Assembly (NCBI RefSeq): GCF_037076465.1
Contig: NZ_AP028908.1
Location: 1,612,001 to 1,676,000 of the forward strand
Direction of reading: 5' to 3'
DNA length: 64,000 nucleotides
Source: Pectobacterium araliae
Lineage (GTDB): Bacteria; Pseudomonadota; Gammaproteobacteria; Enterobacterales; Enterobacteriaceae
In this document: positions 42,215 through 51,814 of the stretch, in pieces
Layout of the letters: every line of letters begins with the position of its first letter
How positions within the stretch are numbered: position 1 is the first letter of the stretch
Translations under genes and position numbers: made by a program
Notes under the pieces: model-generated
Database searches by the model: none
Told to the model about the DNA's origin: nothing
What the model saw: the letters and a program-made list of their open reading frames with translations, nothing else

Positions 42215-42244
42215 CTCGTTACCTATCTACTTAATCTGCAAACT

Positions 42245-43633
42245 TTAGAGTTTGGAGAACATGTTGGTCAACTGGTTGACTGTACTGCTCATATCAGACA
42301 TGGCTTTATCTAATTCAGTAAATTGCTTTTGGTATCGAGCAATCGTCTGCTCGATACTATCACTGACCCTAGTGTATTGAGTATCTAACGATTTCAATGT
42401 GTTGTTTATGCTATCTTCTTTCGTCTTAATCGTTCCCTCTTTTGTATCGAGAACTTCTTTCAAATAGCTTCGGGTCTGTGTTGCAAAACCGGTTTTATTA
42501 TTGTCCCCTACGAAAAACGCTTGCACTTTTCCTGGTTCTTCTTTCAGCGCTTTGTCGAGAGTGGTATTGTTTATTTCAAGCTTGCCTGTCTTAAAGTTTT
42601 GCGTAATACCTAAGTCAGCAAGAATGCGGAATTCGCCACTTGCGCTCTGAACGGTCGTCAACTGGGCTTTGAGTTCATCCTGAATACCTCGGACGGTTGA
42701 GTCGCCTATTAAAGCGCCGTTGCTACTGGACTGTTCTTCTCCCGCCTCAACTGAGGTGTATTTAGTTTGTGATATAATGGTGTCTTGCAAAGCATTATAG
42801 GCATCAACCCATGCCTTAACCGCGTCCTGCATTGCAGTAATATCTTGATCGATGGTCAAGGTTTCAGGTTTGTCAATTTCTGTTTTTGCTTGCAATGTCA
42901 GTGTTACGCCCTCGAATGCATCATCGATCGTATTACTTTGGCGTTCAATTTCGATACCGTTTGCTATGATTACTGAGTTTTGTGCCGCGACTTTCTCGGT
43001 CGTTGAACCCAAAACACTGTTGCTATCAGTTAATGTAATCTCACCTTTTTCACCACTATTTTTAGCGGTTATCATCAAATAGTATTCGTTGTCTTTCGCC
43101 TTCACTACGCTAGCGATGACTCCACCATTCGCTTTGTTAATCGCATCACGGACATCATTGAGCGAAGTTTCTCCCCCTTTAATATCAATGGTTAGTGATT
43201 TTCCGTCAGCTTGAGCAACCTTTAGCGTAGTATCCGTTGCGCTTAATGCAGTGGTTGCACTGGTTTGAACTGAGGAAGTAATTGAGTGTGCTTGCGCTAA
43301 TTGTTTGACTTCTACGCTATAGCTACCTGCAACTGACTTGCTAGCCGTTGTCGCTGTAAAAGCCTTATTGGTGCTGGAGACTTTGGTATTAGTAATGCCG
43401 TCAATAGAACCCGTTACGGTACCAAAAGATTCAGACTTGGCTAAGGTATTGTTAGCGGTATTGAACTTGTCGAGGGCACTTTTAAGTGAGCTAACACCTG
43501 TAAGCTGAGCTTTATAACTGCTTTGCTGAGTAGTAATTGGGGTCAGACGCTGGTTTTCAGCAGTTCTTAGATTAGTTAGCAGTGTTGATAAATCCAGACC
43601 TGAGCCTACACCTAATGAGGAAATACTTGCCAT
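42245..43633 (-). CDS. fliD: Filament cap protein FliD
   Basis: Pentameric filament cap that inserts flagellin subunits. The 462-residue protein begins ASISSLGVGSGLDLSTLL and ends with a coiled-coil region (RYQKQFTELDKAMSDMSSTV), as in other enterics. It has its own sigma-28 promoter and heads fliDST. Confidence 0.97.
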   Translation of the reverse strand: MASISSLGVGSGLDLSTLLTNLRTAENQRLTPITTQQSSYKAQLTGVSSLKSALDKFNTANNTLAKSESFGTVTGSIDGITNTKVSSTNKAFTATTASKSVAGSYSVEVKQLAQAHSITSSVQTSATTALSATDTTLKVAQADGKSLTIDIKGGETSLNDVRDAINKANGGVIASVVKAKDNEYYLMITAKNSGEKGEITLTDSNSVLGSTTEKVAAQNSVIIANGIEIERQSNTIDDAFEGVTLTLQAKTEIDKPETLTIDQDITAMQDAVKAWVDAYNALQDTIISQTKYTSVEAGEEQSSSNGALIGDSTVRGIQDELKAQLTTVQSASGEFRILADLGITQNFKTGKLEINNTTLDKALKEEPGKVQAFFVGDNNKTGFATQTRSYLKEVLDTKEGTIKTKEDSINNTLKSLDTQYTRVSDSIEQTIARYQKQFTELDKAMSDMSSTVNQLTNMFSKL

Positions 43634-43675
43634 GATCGAATCCTTTTATTCCGAGTTTAGCTGTCTATGTGGAAG

Positions 43676-43702
43676 TTATCGGCAGTATCAATAATAAGTT
43701 TA
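43676..43702 (-). promoter_or_regulatory. Sigma-28 class 3 promoter for fliDST
   Basis: On the minus strand TAAACTTA-N11-GCCGATAA: perfect -10 and exact spacing, about 45 bp upstream of fliD. Confidence 0.9.
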
Positions 43703-43861
43703 GCAGGTAAGATGATGTAACTTTTACTGTGCCATACCTTCCCTTAGTGGGGCCTCCTCATCATGTCGTAGTTCTGACTGTGGATGAAGCAAAATTACAA
43801 GATGACTTGGGCACTTATTAGAAGATGAGAATCTGTTTAAAAATAAATTTGGCAAAAAAAT

Positions 43862-43888
43862 TAAAGCTTCTGAAAAGCGTTCCGATAA
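43862..43888 (+). promoter_or_regulatory. Sigma-28 class 3 promoter for fliC
   Basis: TAAAGCTT-N11-TCCGATAA, a near-perfect FliA promoter about 70 bp ahead of the flagellin ATG. The 160 bp between this and the fliD promoter hold no gene. Confidence 0.92.
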
Positions 43889-43958
43889 ATGTTAGCGACG
43901 GGGATGAACCCGTGGGTCTAACCCGAAACTTACATCTCATCGATTAAGGAAATTTATT

Positions 43959-44786
43959 ATGGCCGGTATTAACACTAACGTAATGTCTCTGATCACTCAG
44001 AACAACCTGAACAAATCTCAATCTTCTCTGGGTACTGCTATCGAGCGTCTGTCTTCTGGCCTGCGTATCAACAGTGCTAAAGACGATGCTGCTGGTCAGG
44101 CGATTGCGAACGGCATGACTGCACAGATTAAAGGCTTGACCCAGGCTGCCCGTAACTCTAACGATGGTATTTCTCTGGTTCAGACCGCTGAAGCTAACCT
44201 TAACGAAATCAATAACAACCTGCAACGTATCCGTGAACTGTCAGTTCAGGCAGCAAGTGACACCAACACCACTGAAAACCGTGAATCAATCGCACTTGAA
44301 ATCTCTCAACGTGTTTCTGAAATCGACCGTATCACCAATACCGCTAAATTCAACGGTATCGAGCTGCTGAAAGGTGGTGCTGACATTTCTATTCAGGTTG
44401 GTGCGAATACCGGACCGGACGATGCCATCGCTATCGGTTCAAGCGCGCTGATTGCTTCTTCTTCTGGCGATCTGGGTGTTACTGGTCTGGATGTTTCAAC
44501 CGCTGCAGGTGCAACAGCATCAATCAGCGCGGTTGATGCTGCTCTGAAACAGGTTGACACTGCACGTAGTAACTTGGGTGCGATTCAGAACCGTTTCGAA
44601 TCTACCATTACTAACCTGAATAACACGGTTAACAACCTGTCTGCTGCTCGTGGCCGTATCGAAGATGCTGACTATGCAACTGAAGTGTCCAACATGAGCA
44701 AGGCTAACATCCTGCAACAGGCTGGTACTTCTGTATTGTCTCAGGCTAACCAGGTTCCACAAAACGTCTTGTCTCTGCTGCGTTAA
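43959..44786 (+). CDS. fliC: Flagellin FliC
   Basis: Filament subunit of 275 residues, much shorter than the about 500 of E. coli. Both terminal D0/D1 domains are intact, while the usual D2/D3 surface domains are missing; only about residues 140-190 are variable, rich in Ser, Thr, Ala and Gly. The N-terminal stretch RLSSGLRINSAKDDAAG (30-46) is the region recognised by plant FLS2 (flg22) and animal TLR5. Codon choice is that of a highly expressed gene. The neighbouring sugar genes suggest that the exposed Ser/Thr residues are glycosylated. Confidence 0.97.
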   Translation: MAGINTNVMSLITQNNLNKSQSSLGTAIERLSSGLRINSAKDDAAGQAIANGMTAQIKGLTQAARNSNDGISLVQTAEANLNEINNNLQRIRELSVQAASDTNTTENRESIALEISQRVSEIDRITNTAKFNGIELLKGGADISIQVGANTGPDDAIAIGSSALIASSSGDLGVTGLDVSTAAGATASISAVDAALKQVDTARSNLGAIQNRFESTITNLNNTVNNLSAARGRIEDADYATEVSNMSKANILQQAGTSVLSQANQVPQNVLSLLR

Positions 44787-44826
44787 TTTTTCGACGCACA
44801 TCCTTATCAGGATAATGATAATGCTG

Positions 44827-44851
44827 AACCAGCCCTCGGGCTGGTTTTTTT
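44827..44851 (+). terminator. Strong terminator after fliC
   Basis: AACCAGCC-CTCG-GGCTGGTT with eight or more Ts, 40 bp after the fliC stop. It should largely isolate the sugar genes downstream from the fliC promoter. Confidence 0.93.
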
Positions 44852-44970
44852 ATATGTATTGCAGTGATGCTGATAATTGCCCTGCTAAGGCAGCGCTGTT
44901 CTTTCGATTGTTATTCCTGATTTTTGTTAGGTTAATAGGCTATTGTGAATAGAGATAGGTCTGCTCCCTA

Positions 44971-47900
44971 ATGGTTCGTAATACGCCCTCATCTGTTGGT
45001 ATTCCTCCATCTGCCAATAACGCTGCTGCTTCTAATATCCTTCCTTATACCTCGCCGGCGCATTTACAAGCCGTCGCATGGTTACACGGCGTAAAATGTG
45101 CTGTACCTGAAAACGCAAGGGTGCTAGAGCTTGGGTGTATGGCTGGGGAGAATCTTTTTCCTTTTGCACTGGCCTATCCCCAGAGCTCGTCTATCGGCAT
45201 CGATTTGGACGTGGAAAAGGTTGAAGAAGGGCAACAACTGCTGATTGAGTTTGGCGTTGAAAATCTTCAACTTGCAGCGATGGATTTAAACACCCTGCTG
45301 GAAAGCGAGTTAGGGCAGTTCGATTATATCATTGTGCATGGCATTTTTGGCTTAGTGAGTGGTGAAGCTCGAACTGCATTACTGCAATTTTGCCAGAAGC
45401 ATCTTTCTCCTGTTGGCACGGTAAGCTTCAAATACGCTACGTATCCCGGTGGGAAAACAGCGGAGGTATTGAAGGATGCATTAAGCCTTCATACAAGCTT
45501 GGCCGAAACAGTGGAACAACAGCAAGAAAGTGCCAGAGCTATGCTGACTTATCTGTCATTAGGGTTGTCTCCTCATAATACTCAGGAAAAGGCGCTACGG
45601 AAATGGGTCGAGCAGGCTGAACAGCAGAGTGATGTTCAGCTAGCGCTGAATTATCTACAGGGCCTGAATGAGCCATGCTATCTGTTAGATTTTAACACAT
45701 TAGCCACTGGGGCCGGCCTGGCCTATGTTGGCGATATTCAGCCACATACAGAATTAGCTGAACATTATGGTGAAAATGTTTCTAGCATGCATCAGGTCAT
45801 TTGTGCGTCGATGCACAAAGTGTTGAAGCAACAATATCTTGATTTTGCTGTCGGAAGAGAAAGTAGATTTAGTTTACTTGTGTCACAAGAACGTTTAGAA
45901 GAAGTTTTACCCGAGCCGGATTGGTCGCGGTTAGCCGATTTTCACTGGGCTGGCAGTTTCCTTCCGTTTTATACAGAGCAGGGTACAAGTACTAATAGGT
46001 GGCGTTCTGCCTCTGGCGTCATGGTTACAACCAGCCATCCTCTGACGCAACGTGTGTTAACTACGTTAGGTGAATCTTGGCCATTAGCTCAGTCTTTTCA
46101 GCAACTTTTATTTAATACTCGTGAACCAGAAAAACCTGAAACCGATGAACGAGTTAACGTGCAAAATGCATTGAAGGCTTTGTTTATCAAAGGATTAGGT
46201 GAGTTGCATTTTAGACTTGGTGGATGTGTTTATCAGAAGAGCTCATCGCCTGCGCTTTGCCTGTTGCCTGGTGTCCTAAAGGCAAAAAACAACTTTAACT
46301 TCTGGCATGAGCCCGTATCGCTAGAGTTGTCGGATGCTGAAAAAATATCTCTGGCTTCTTGGGATTTGTGGAGTGGTCAGCAAGATGAAAATTACTTCCC
46401 TCTTATGCGGCGTTTACATCAGCATGGTGTTTTACAAGGGAGGGTTCGTGCATGGCATCGCTACTTCCAGAATGCATTACTAGCAAGTTCCGGCATAAAG
46501 GAGATTATGTCGTATATCGGTGCATTAGTGTTTTATGTCAGCGATCCTAAAACTGGTGGTGTGTACAAATCACCCTTACTCACAAATGGATATGCGGTAA
46601 AAGCGGTTAAGATTGCTGAAAAAACGGTGCAGGAGATCGCTTGGTTAATTTCCAATGGTGACTTTATTCAGGCAAGGTATATTGCAGAGCGATTGACACA
46701 AAAAGATCCTGAGAATATTGAAAACTGGAACCTGCTCGCCGACACATTAAGAAAAACAGGGGACGCAGAAGGCGCTTCCTTAGCATTAGTACAAATTATC
46801 TCCCGACATTTGTTCAGTTGGAGTGTCTATTACGATCTGGCAACCCAAAGCCAGGACGCCGGACTAAAGCGTGAAACATTAAATCTGGTACGAAAAATTA
46901 TCCGATGCGACCCTGAAAATGCGCAGGCCTGGAATCTTTTAACCGTTATTCATTTAAGTCTCTATAACTTAGAGCAAGCAGAATTTTGCGGAAAAAAAGC
47001 TATTGGCCTGAATGAAAATGATGTATCTATATTGAATAGCATGGCGGCTATTTACGAATCACATTCTCAACAGGATGAAGCAAACAATTATTATCGGCGT
47101 ATTATGGAGCTCTCTCCTAACGCTTCGAATCTGCATAGTAACTTTCTCTTTGGCCTAACGCACAGTAGTACGATTTCACCAGAAACCCTTTTCCAGGAAC
47201 ACCGGGAATTTGGTCTGCGTACTGAGGCGAGAGTAGAGAAATTGAAGCTACAACTCCCTGTGCGCCAGTATGATAAAAATCCTAATCGGGTTTTACGTAT
47301 CGGTTTTGTCTCTGGGGATTTAGGGTTGCACCCGGTGACTAATTTTCTTGAACCGGTTTGGAATTCAATTAATCTCGACTGTTTTTCATTATATGTCTAT
47401 GCGACATCAACATTGCATGATGAAGTAACCCAGCGTTTAAAAGAAAAAACAGCTGCTTGGCATTTTGTAAGAGATAAAAGCGATGTTGATCTGGCAAAGC
47501 TGATTGGTGAAGACAAGATAGATATCTTATTCGATCTTTCGGGCCATACTGCGTATAACCGTTTACCCATGTTTGCATTGAAGCCAGCGCCAATACAGAT
47601 TAGCTGGATCGGTTATCCAGGAACAACAGGGTTACAGGCAATGGATTATTTTATGAATATTAACCATGCCCCGCAGCCTGAAATTTTCGATCATCAGTTT
47701 ATTGAAAAAATACTTTATGTACCATTTACCCAACAGTTTCAAGTAATCACAGACAGTCCTGATGTCGGGAAGTTACCCGCTCTTGATAAGGGCTACTTTA
47801 CGTTTGCCAGTTTTAATCGTCCAAAAAAAATCAACGATCAGGTTTTAACAGCATGGTCAAAGATTCTGATGGCGCTTCCTACTAGTAAGATGATTATTGG

Positions 47901-48408
47901 TGCACTTTCAGGGCAACAGGTTATCGATAATATTCGCAATAAGATGGTGTCTATGGGGGTGTTAGCTGAGCAATTAATATTCCGTGAAAGAACCAACATA
48001 ACGGGATATTTAGCCATGCATAATGAAATCGATCTCCTATTGGACACCTTCCCTTATACTGGCGGAACGACGACAAACTATGCTTTGTGGATGGGAGTTC
48101 CCACGCTGACGATAGCAGGTGATACACTTGCTACCCGTCAAGGTGTAGCGACATTGAATGCTGCAGGATTATCCGAGTTTATCGCAACCTCTGAAGAGGA
48201 TTATATCCAGCGGTCAATCAACTGGAGTCTGCGTCTCGACGAGTTAGCGTTAGTTCGTGCTAACTTACGTGCTCGGTTAGCTAATGATTATAATGAAAAA
48301 GTAACCCCTGCAACCTATTTTGAGCGTGCTTTGCAGATAGCTTGGCAGCGTTATTGTGCAGGAGAGGCGACGATAAGTTTTTCTATTGAGCGCGATTCGT
48401 ATAATTAA
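44971..48408 (+). CDS. Methyltransferase-TPR-OGT fusion, putative flagellin glycosyltransferase
   Basis: Very large protein (1145 residues), with three parts. (1) About 30-165: class I SAM methyltransferase with motif I VLELGCMAGENL (51-62), D78 and a TYPG element (157-160), followed to about 520 by a methyltransferase regulatory-type region. (2) About 585-760: helical TPR-like repeats. (3) About 770-1130: O-GlcNAc-transferase (SPINDLY/GT41) domain with H787 in SGDLGLHPVTNF, K953 in NRPKKIND, and a UDP-sugar-site-like stretch TGGTTTNYALWMGVPTLTIAG. OGT-like proteins glycosylate flagellin Ser/Thr in other bacteria; the position next to fliC suggests the same here. The methyltransferase may methylate the glycan or the filament. 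Ribosome site weak; no sigma-28 promoter seen. Confidence 0.85.
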   Translation: MVRNTPSSVGIPPSANNAAASNILPYTSPAHLQAVAWLHGVKCAVPENARVLELGCMAGENLFPFALAYPQSSSIGIDLDVEKVEEGQQLLIEFGVENLQLAAMDLNTLLESELGQFDYIIVHGIFGLVSGEARTALLQFCQKHLSPVGTVSFKYATYPGGKTAEVLKDALSLHTSLAETVEQQQESARAMLTYLSLGLSPHNTQEKALRKWVEQAEQQSDVQLALNYLQGLNEPCYLLDFNTLATGAGLAYVGDIQPHTELAEHYGENVSSMHQVICASMHKVLKQQYLDFAVGRESRFSLLVSQERLEEVLPEPDWSRLADFHWAGSFLPFYTEQGTSTNRWRSASGVMVTTSHPLTQRVLTTLGESWPLAQSFQQLLFNTREPEKPETDERVNVQNALKALFIKGLGELHFRLGGCVYQKSSSPALCLLPGVLKAKNNFNFWHEPVSLELSDAEKISLASWDLWSGQQDENYFPLMRRLHQHGVLQGRVRAWHRYFQNALLASSGIKEIMSYIGALVFYVSDPKTGGVYKSPLLTNGYAVKAVKIAEKTVQEIAWLISNGDFIQARYIAERLTQKDPENIENWNLLADTLRKTGDAEGASLALVQIISRHLFSWSVYYDLATQSQDAGLKRETLNLVRKIIRCDPENAQAWNLLTVIHLSLYNLEQAEFCGKKAIGLNENDVSILNSMAAIYESHSQQDEANNYYRRIMELSPNASNLHSNFLFGLTHSSTISPETLFQEHREFGLRTEARVEKLKLQLPVRQYDKNPNRVLRIGFVSGDLGLHPVTNFLEPVWNSINLDCFSLYVYATSTLHDEVTQRLKEKTAAWHFVRDKSDVDLAKLIGEDKIDILFDLSGHTAYNRLPMFALKPAPIQISWIGYPGTTGLQAMDYFMNINHAPQPEIFDHQFIEKILYVPFTQQFQVITDSPDVGKLPALDKGYFTFASFNRPKKINDQVLTAWSKILMALPTSKMIIGALSGQQVIDNIRNKMVSMGVLAEQLIFRERTNITGYLAMHNEIDLLLDTFPYTGGTTTNYALWMGVPTLTIAGDTLATRQGVATLNAAGLSEFIATSEEDYIQRSINWSLRLDELALVRANLRARLANDYNEKVTPATYFERALQIAWQRYCAGEATISFSIERDSYN

Positions 48409-48416
48409 AATGTATT

Positions 48417-48440
48417 GAGCACAGCTTTGCTGTGCTCTTT
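48417..48440 (+). terminator. Terminator-like hairpin after the fusion gene
   Basis: GAGCACAGC-TTT-GCTGTGCTC is a perfect 9-bp stem, followed by only three Ts. It begins 9 bp after the stop and may partly separate the fusion gene from the three sugar genes that follow. Confidence 0.65.
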
Positions 48441-48508
48441 GCTCGTTACTTGGTCGGTTATATACCTTTGTGTTGTAACTACGGATGTTAATTTCTGCGA
48501 GAACGATA

Positions 48509-49618
48509 ATGAAAAATCCGATATATGTAACAAGCCCATTACTTCCGCCGTTGGAGGAGTTTACGCCATATTTGGAAGAAATTTGGAAAAATAAATATTT
48601 GACAAATAACGGCGCATTCCATCAACGCTTGGAAAATGAATTGGCCCAATATCTGGGGGTCGAGTATCTGAGCTTATTTAGTAATGGCACATTGGCACTG
48701 CTTACTGCGCTGCAAACGCTCCGCATCACTGGAGAAGTTATTACAACACCTTATTCTTTTGTGGCAACATCACATAGCTTGTTGTGGAATGGACTAAAAC
48801 CAGTATTTGTCGATATCGACCCTGTTACCTGTAACCTTGATCCAGATAAAATAGAAGAAGCGATTACCCCCGCAACTTCTGCTATTTTGCCTGTGCATTG
48901 CTACGGTATCCCCGCTAACGTCGAAAGAATTCAGCAACTCGCTGATAATTATGGTTTACGTGTAATTTATGATGCTGCGCATGCTTTCGGTGTTAAAAAG
49001 GATGGTGTCAGTGTTTTGAATCATGGTGATTTGTCTATTCTCAGTTTTCATGCAACTAAAGTATTTAACACCATTGAGGGGGGGGCAATTATTTGTCCTG
49101 ATGCTAAAACCAAAAAACGTATCGATTATTTAAAGAATTTTGGTTTTGCAGATGAGTTAACAGTCGTTGCCCCTGGTATCAATGGTAAGATGAATGAAGT
49201 ACAGGCTGCTTTTGGCTTATTACAGTTAAATTATATTGATAGCGCTTTGCTAAATCGTGAAAAAATATACAATCGTTACTGTGAGCGATTGATCGATATT
49301 CCGGGTATCCGACTGATTAATGTCCCTAAAAATGTCACATGGAATTATGCATATTGCCCAATATTCGTCGATTCGTCGTTTCCTGTCGATCGTGAAGTGC
49401 TATATGAAAAATTGAAAGAGAAGAATATTTATACTCGGCGTTATTTTTATCCACTGATTAGTTCATTTCCTATGTACCGAGGTTTAGAAAGTGTGATAAA
49501 AAATGATCTTTCTGTTGCTAACTATATTTCTAATATGGTTTTATGCTTGCCAATATACTCTGACTTGGCAGAGGATGAGCAAGATCAGATTATTAATGAA
49601 ATTCTATCTTTTCTATAA
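48509..49618 (+). CDS. VioA-like PLP-dependent sugar aminotransferase
   Basis: DegT/DnrJ/EryC1/StrS-family enzyme that puts an amino group on a nucleotide-linked keto-sugar. The PLP lysine is K184 (SFHATKVFNTIEGG), and D155 lies in the VIYDAAHAFG stretch. The close fit to VioA-type enzymes suggests dTDP-4-keto-6-deoxyglucose as substrate and dTDP-viosamine (Qui4N) as product; the substrate is inferred. I start at the ATG at 48509 (MKNPIYVTSPLLPP), with an in-frame ATG at 48485 as alternative. 369 residues. Probably co-transcribed with the next two genes (42- and 41-bp gaps). Confidence 0.88.
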   Translation: MKNPIYVTSPLLPPLEEFTPYLEEIWKNKYLTNNGAFHQRLENELAQYLGVEYLSLFSNGTLALLTALQTLRITGEVITTPYSFVATSHSLLWNGLKPVFVDIDPVTCNLDPDKIEEAITPATSAILPVHCYGIPANVERIQQLADNYGLRVIYDAAHAFGVKKDGVSVLNHGDLSILSFHATKVFNTIEGGAIICPDAKTKKRIDYLKNFGFADELTVVAPGINGKMNEVQAAFGLLQLNYIDSALLNREKIYNRYCERLIDIPGIRLINVPKNVTWNYAYCPIFVDSSFPVDREVLYEKLKEKNIYTRRYFYPLISSFPMYRGLESVIKNDLSVANYISNMVLCLPIYSDLAEDEQDQIINEILSFL

Positions 49619-49660
49619 TGTTATAATAATCGGGTTTTCTGAACGTTTGAGGTGACATGA

Positions 49661-50308
49661 ATGATACTAGGTATTTATGGAGCTGGGGGGTTGGGGCGTG
49701 AAACACTAATGCTAGCTCAACTTATCAACGCGAAAGAAAAACGATGGGAAGAGATTCTCTTTATCGATGATATCAATCCTGAACGTGTATTGAAAAACAT
49801 CTCGGTTAAATCGTTCGATCAGGTAAAAAATATAAAATTTCTAGAAGTAGTTATTGCAATTGGCGAACCTGCAATTAGAGCTTCGATGGCTGAAAAAATC
49901 AGGGGTAGCGGAGTTAATTTAGCCACACTGATTGATCCATCTGCTTATATTTCACCGTGTAGTAAGATAGGGGAAGGCGTTGTTATTTATCAGGGAGTGA
50001 ATATTTCATGTGATACCTGTATCGAAGATAACGTGATCATGCAGGCTTTTTCTAGTATTAGTCATGACTGTCACATTGCCGCTCATTCAATAACGTCTAC
50101 TTATTCTGCTATGGCTGGGGCTGTTTATGTTGGCACCAGAACATTTATTGGCATGGGAGCGTTGATTAAGGAAAAAATTCGTATCGGTAATGATGTTATT
50201 GTCGGGATGGGAGCTAACGTGGTTTCATCAGTACCTGACAAAATGGTAGTTTTAGGGAACCCTGCGAAAATAGTAAGAGAAAATGACAGCAATAGAGTGT
50301 TTAGGTAG
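49661..50308 (+). CDS. PglD/NeuD-family sugar N-acyltransferase
   Basis: Acyltransferase of 215 residues. An N-terminal Rossmann-like part (ILGIYGAGGLGRETLMLAQ) is followed by hexapeptide repeats of a left-handed beta-helix (about 95-205). H135 in SISHDCHI matches the catalytic histidine of PglD. Together with the upstream aminotransferase it would acylate the new amino group, as VioB does in viosamine pathways. The acyl donor cannot be read from the sequence. Confidence 0.85.
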   Translation: MILGIYGAGGLGRETLMLAQLINAKEKRWEEILFIDDINPERVLKNISVKSFDQVKNIKFLEVVIAIGEPAIRASMAEKIRGSGVNLATLIDPSAYISPCSKIGEGVVIYQGVNISCDTCIEDNVIMQAFSSISHDCHIAAHSITSTYSAMAGAVYVGTRTFIGMGALIKEKIRIGNDVIVGMGANVVSSVPDKMVVLGNPAKIVRENDSNRVFR

Positions 50309-50349
50309 TTTTCTTTTTAATGAAGGATCTTCATCTAGGAGTATGATGT

Positions 50350-51765
50350 ATGACTGAGTATAAACATGCAAAATCGATGCCTCAGTTTTATCGTGATGTT
50401 TTTTCCCGTGAATTGGATCTAGGGGATATTGGGAGTTTACCCCAAGAATTTGTTACCGCTATCATAGAGGGAAATACAGATACTCTGTTAATTAATAAAA
50501 AAATTTATGGTTATGATAGTGGATTAGAAACAAGTCATGATGAAGCTTTAAAGCAGCTGTTACTTACTATATCACTGGCAAATATAGCATTTGATGGGAA
50601 ATTTGAAGGGAAGAACGTAAGATTACCAGTGGATTATATTGCGAATATACGAAATTCATTGGTGGAGATAATAAACCTTAAACCTTGTGTAGAATATCTT
50701 GTTGTTGCTATTCAATTACTATTTCGCATTGGTGATGTAGAAGCTGCAGTCACACTAATCAATAATAATTTCTCCGTCCTGAGCGATTCTCCCGCTGCAT
50801 TTAGAATACTGCTCATGATTTGTATGATCGAAGAGGATTATGATCTGGCACTTCCATTAGTGCAAGAAATGACAACCAAGCAACACCTCATTGGTGAACA
50901 TTGGTTTACATTATTAATGGTGACTTGTGCCATTTATAAACTAGGCGGGCACCCTGAATCTTATATAGATTTTCGTCCACTTTTAAAAGGTAATAAATTT
51001 CCTTCCGATGATAATTATAAATGGCTAATCAAGCAGGAGGGAAATAATGGAAAGATAACTGTAATTATTTCGTGTGACGTAAAATATTATTATGAACATG
51101 CGATATCAGCGTTGTATTCAATATACGAGACTAATAAAGATAATTTTAATGTACATTTTCATGTCTATAATATAGATGATGCAACCTATAATGATATATT
51201 AAAGAAAAAATCCTCTTTCCCAGAGTTAAATATTTCGTGTACAACTGAATATTTTTCTGGAATGAAGGGGATGAATGTTCACTATGCGTCAAGGCGTTTT
51301 GTTTTTTCTCGTCATGCGTTGTCAGTTTTAAATTCACCCGTTTTAATACTTGATGCTGATTGTTTATTTAGAAAAAATTTTTCAGAAACCATTAAGCAAT
51401 GGCAGTCAACTGATCTTGTGTTAACAGAAAGTGAAAGTGCTCCATTTTGGGAGAAAGCTTTGGGAGGGTTTATTTATCTGGGTGGTGGACTAACCTCAAA
51501 AACATTTATCGATAAGACGGCCTCTTTTATTCATACTAATCTGCTGAGTGATAATAGTGTCTGGTTTTTAGATCAGGTTGCGCTCTCTGCTGCTATTGAT
51601 GCTGTCGGTATGCCTGGTGATATTTCCAGAATAGACCCTGCTATCGTTTGTGATGTAAGTCATGTGAGTTATTCATTACTATGGATGGTGACGACTGTGA
51701 AAAATGCAGAAGGGAAATACTCCGATTATAAAAAACGGCTAATCGAAAAATATCATATCGTTTAA
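50350..51765 (+). CDS. GT8-like glycosyltransferase with helical N-terminal region
   Basis: Protein of 471 residues. The first 220 are mostly helical and may be TPR-like. From about 235 the chain looks like a GT8/GT-A sugar transferase (ITVIISCDVKYYYEHAISAL), with the metal-binding DxD motif at D335-A-D337 (PVLILDADCLF) and an LDQVALSAAI helix near the end. It probably acts on the flagellin glycan or a lipid- or protein-linked precursor; acceptor unknown. AGGAG lies upstream of the ATG. It is more AT-rich than the flagellar genes. The gene ends just before a terminator invaded by a group II intron. Confidence 0.7.
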   Translation: MTEYKHAKSMPQFYRDVFSRELDLGDIGSLPQEFVTAIIEGNTDTLLINKKIYGYDSGLETSHDEALKQLLLTISLANIAFDGKFEGKNVRLPVDYIANIRNSLVEIINLKPCVEYLVVAIQLLFRIGDVEAAVTLINNNFSVLSDSPAAFRILLMICMIEEDYDLALPLVQEMTTKQHLIGEHWFTLLMVTCAIYKLGGHPESYIDFRPLLKGNKFPSDDNYKWLIKQEGNNGKITVIISCDVKYYYEHAISALYSIYETNKDNFNVHFHVYNIDDATYNDILKKKSSFPELNISCTTEYFSGMKGMNVHYASRRFVFSRHALSVLNSPVLILDADCLFRKNFSETIKQWQSTDLVLTESESAPFWEKALGGFIYLGGGLTSKTFIDKTASFIHTNLLSDNSVWFLDQVALSAAIDAVGMPGDISRIDPAIVCDVSHVSYSLLWMVTTVKNAEGKYSDYKKRLIEKYHIV

Positions 51766-51779
51766 AACTTTTTGTGTAA

Positions 51780-51814
51780 AAGTAAGGCGAATTTTGCCTT
51801 ACTTATTTCTATTT
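51780..51814. terminator. Bidirectional terminator, insertion target of the intron
   Basis: AAGTAAGGC (51780-51788) and GCCTTACTT (51796-51804) form a perfect 9-bp stem with a 7-nt loop, followed by ATTTCTATTT. Before the intron arrived it would have lain between two convergent genes and served both. Group IIC introns insert just downstream of such hairpins. Confidence 0.85.
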
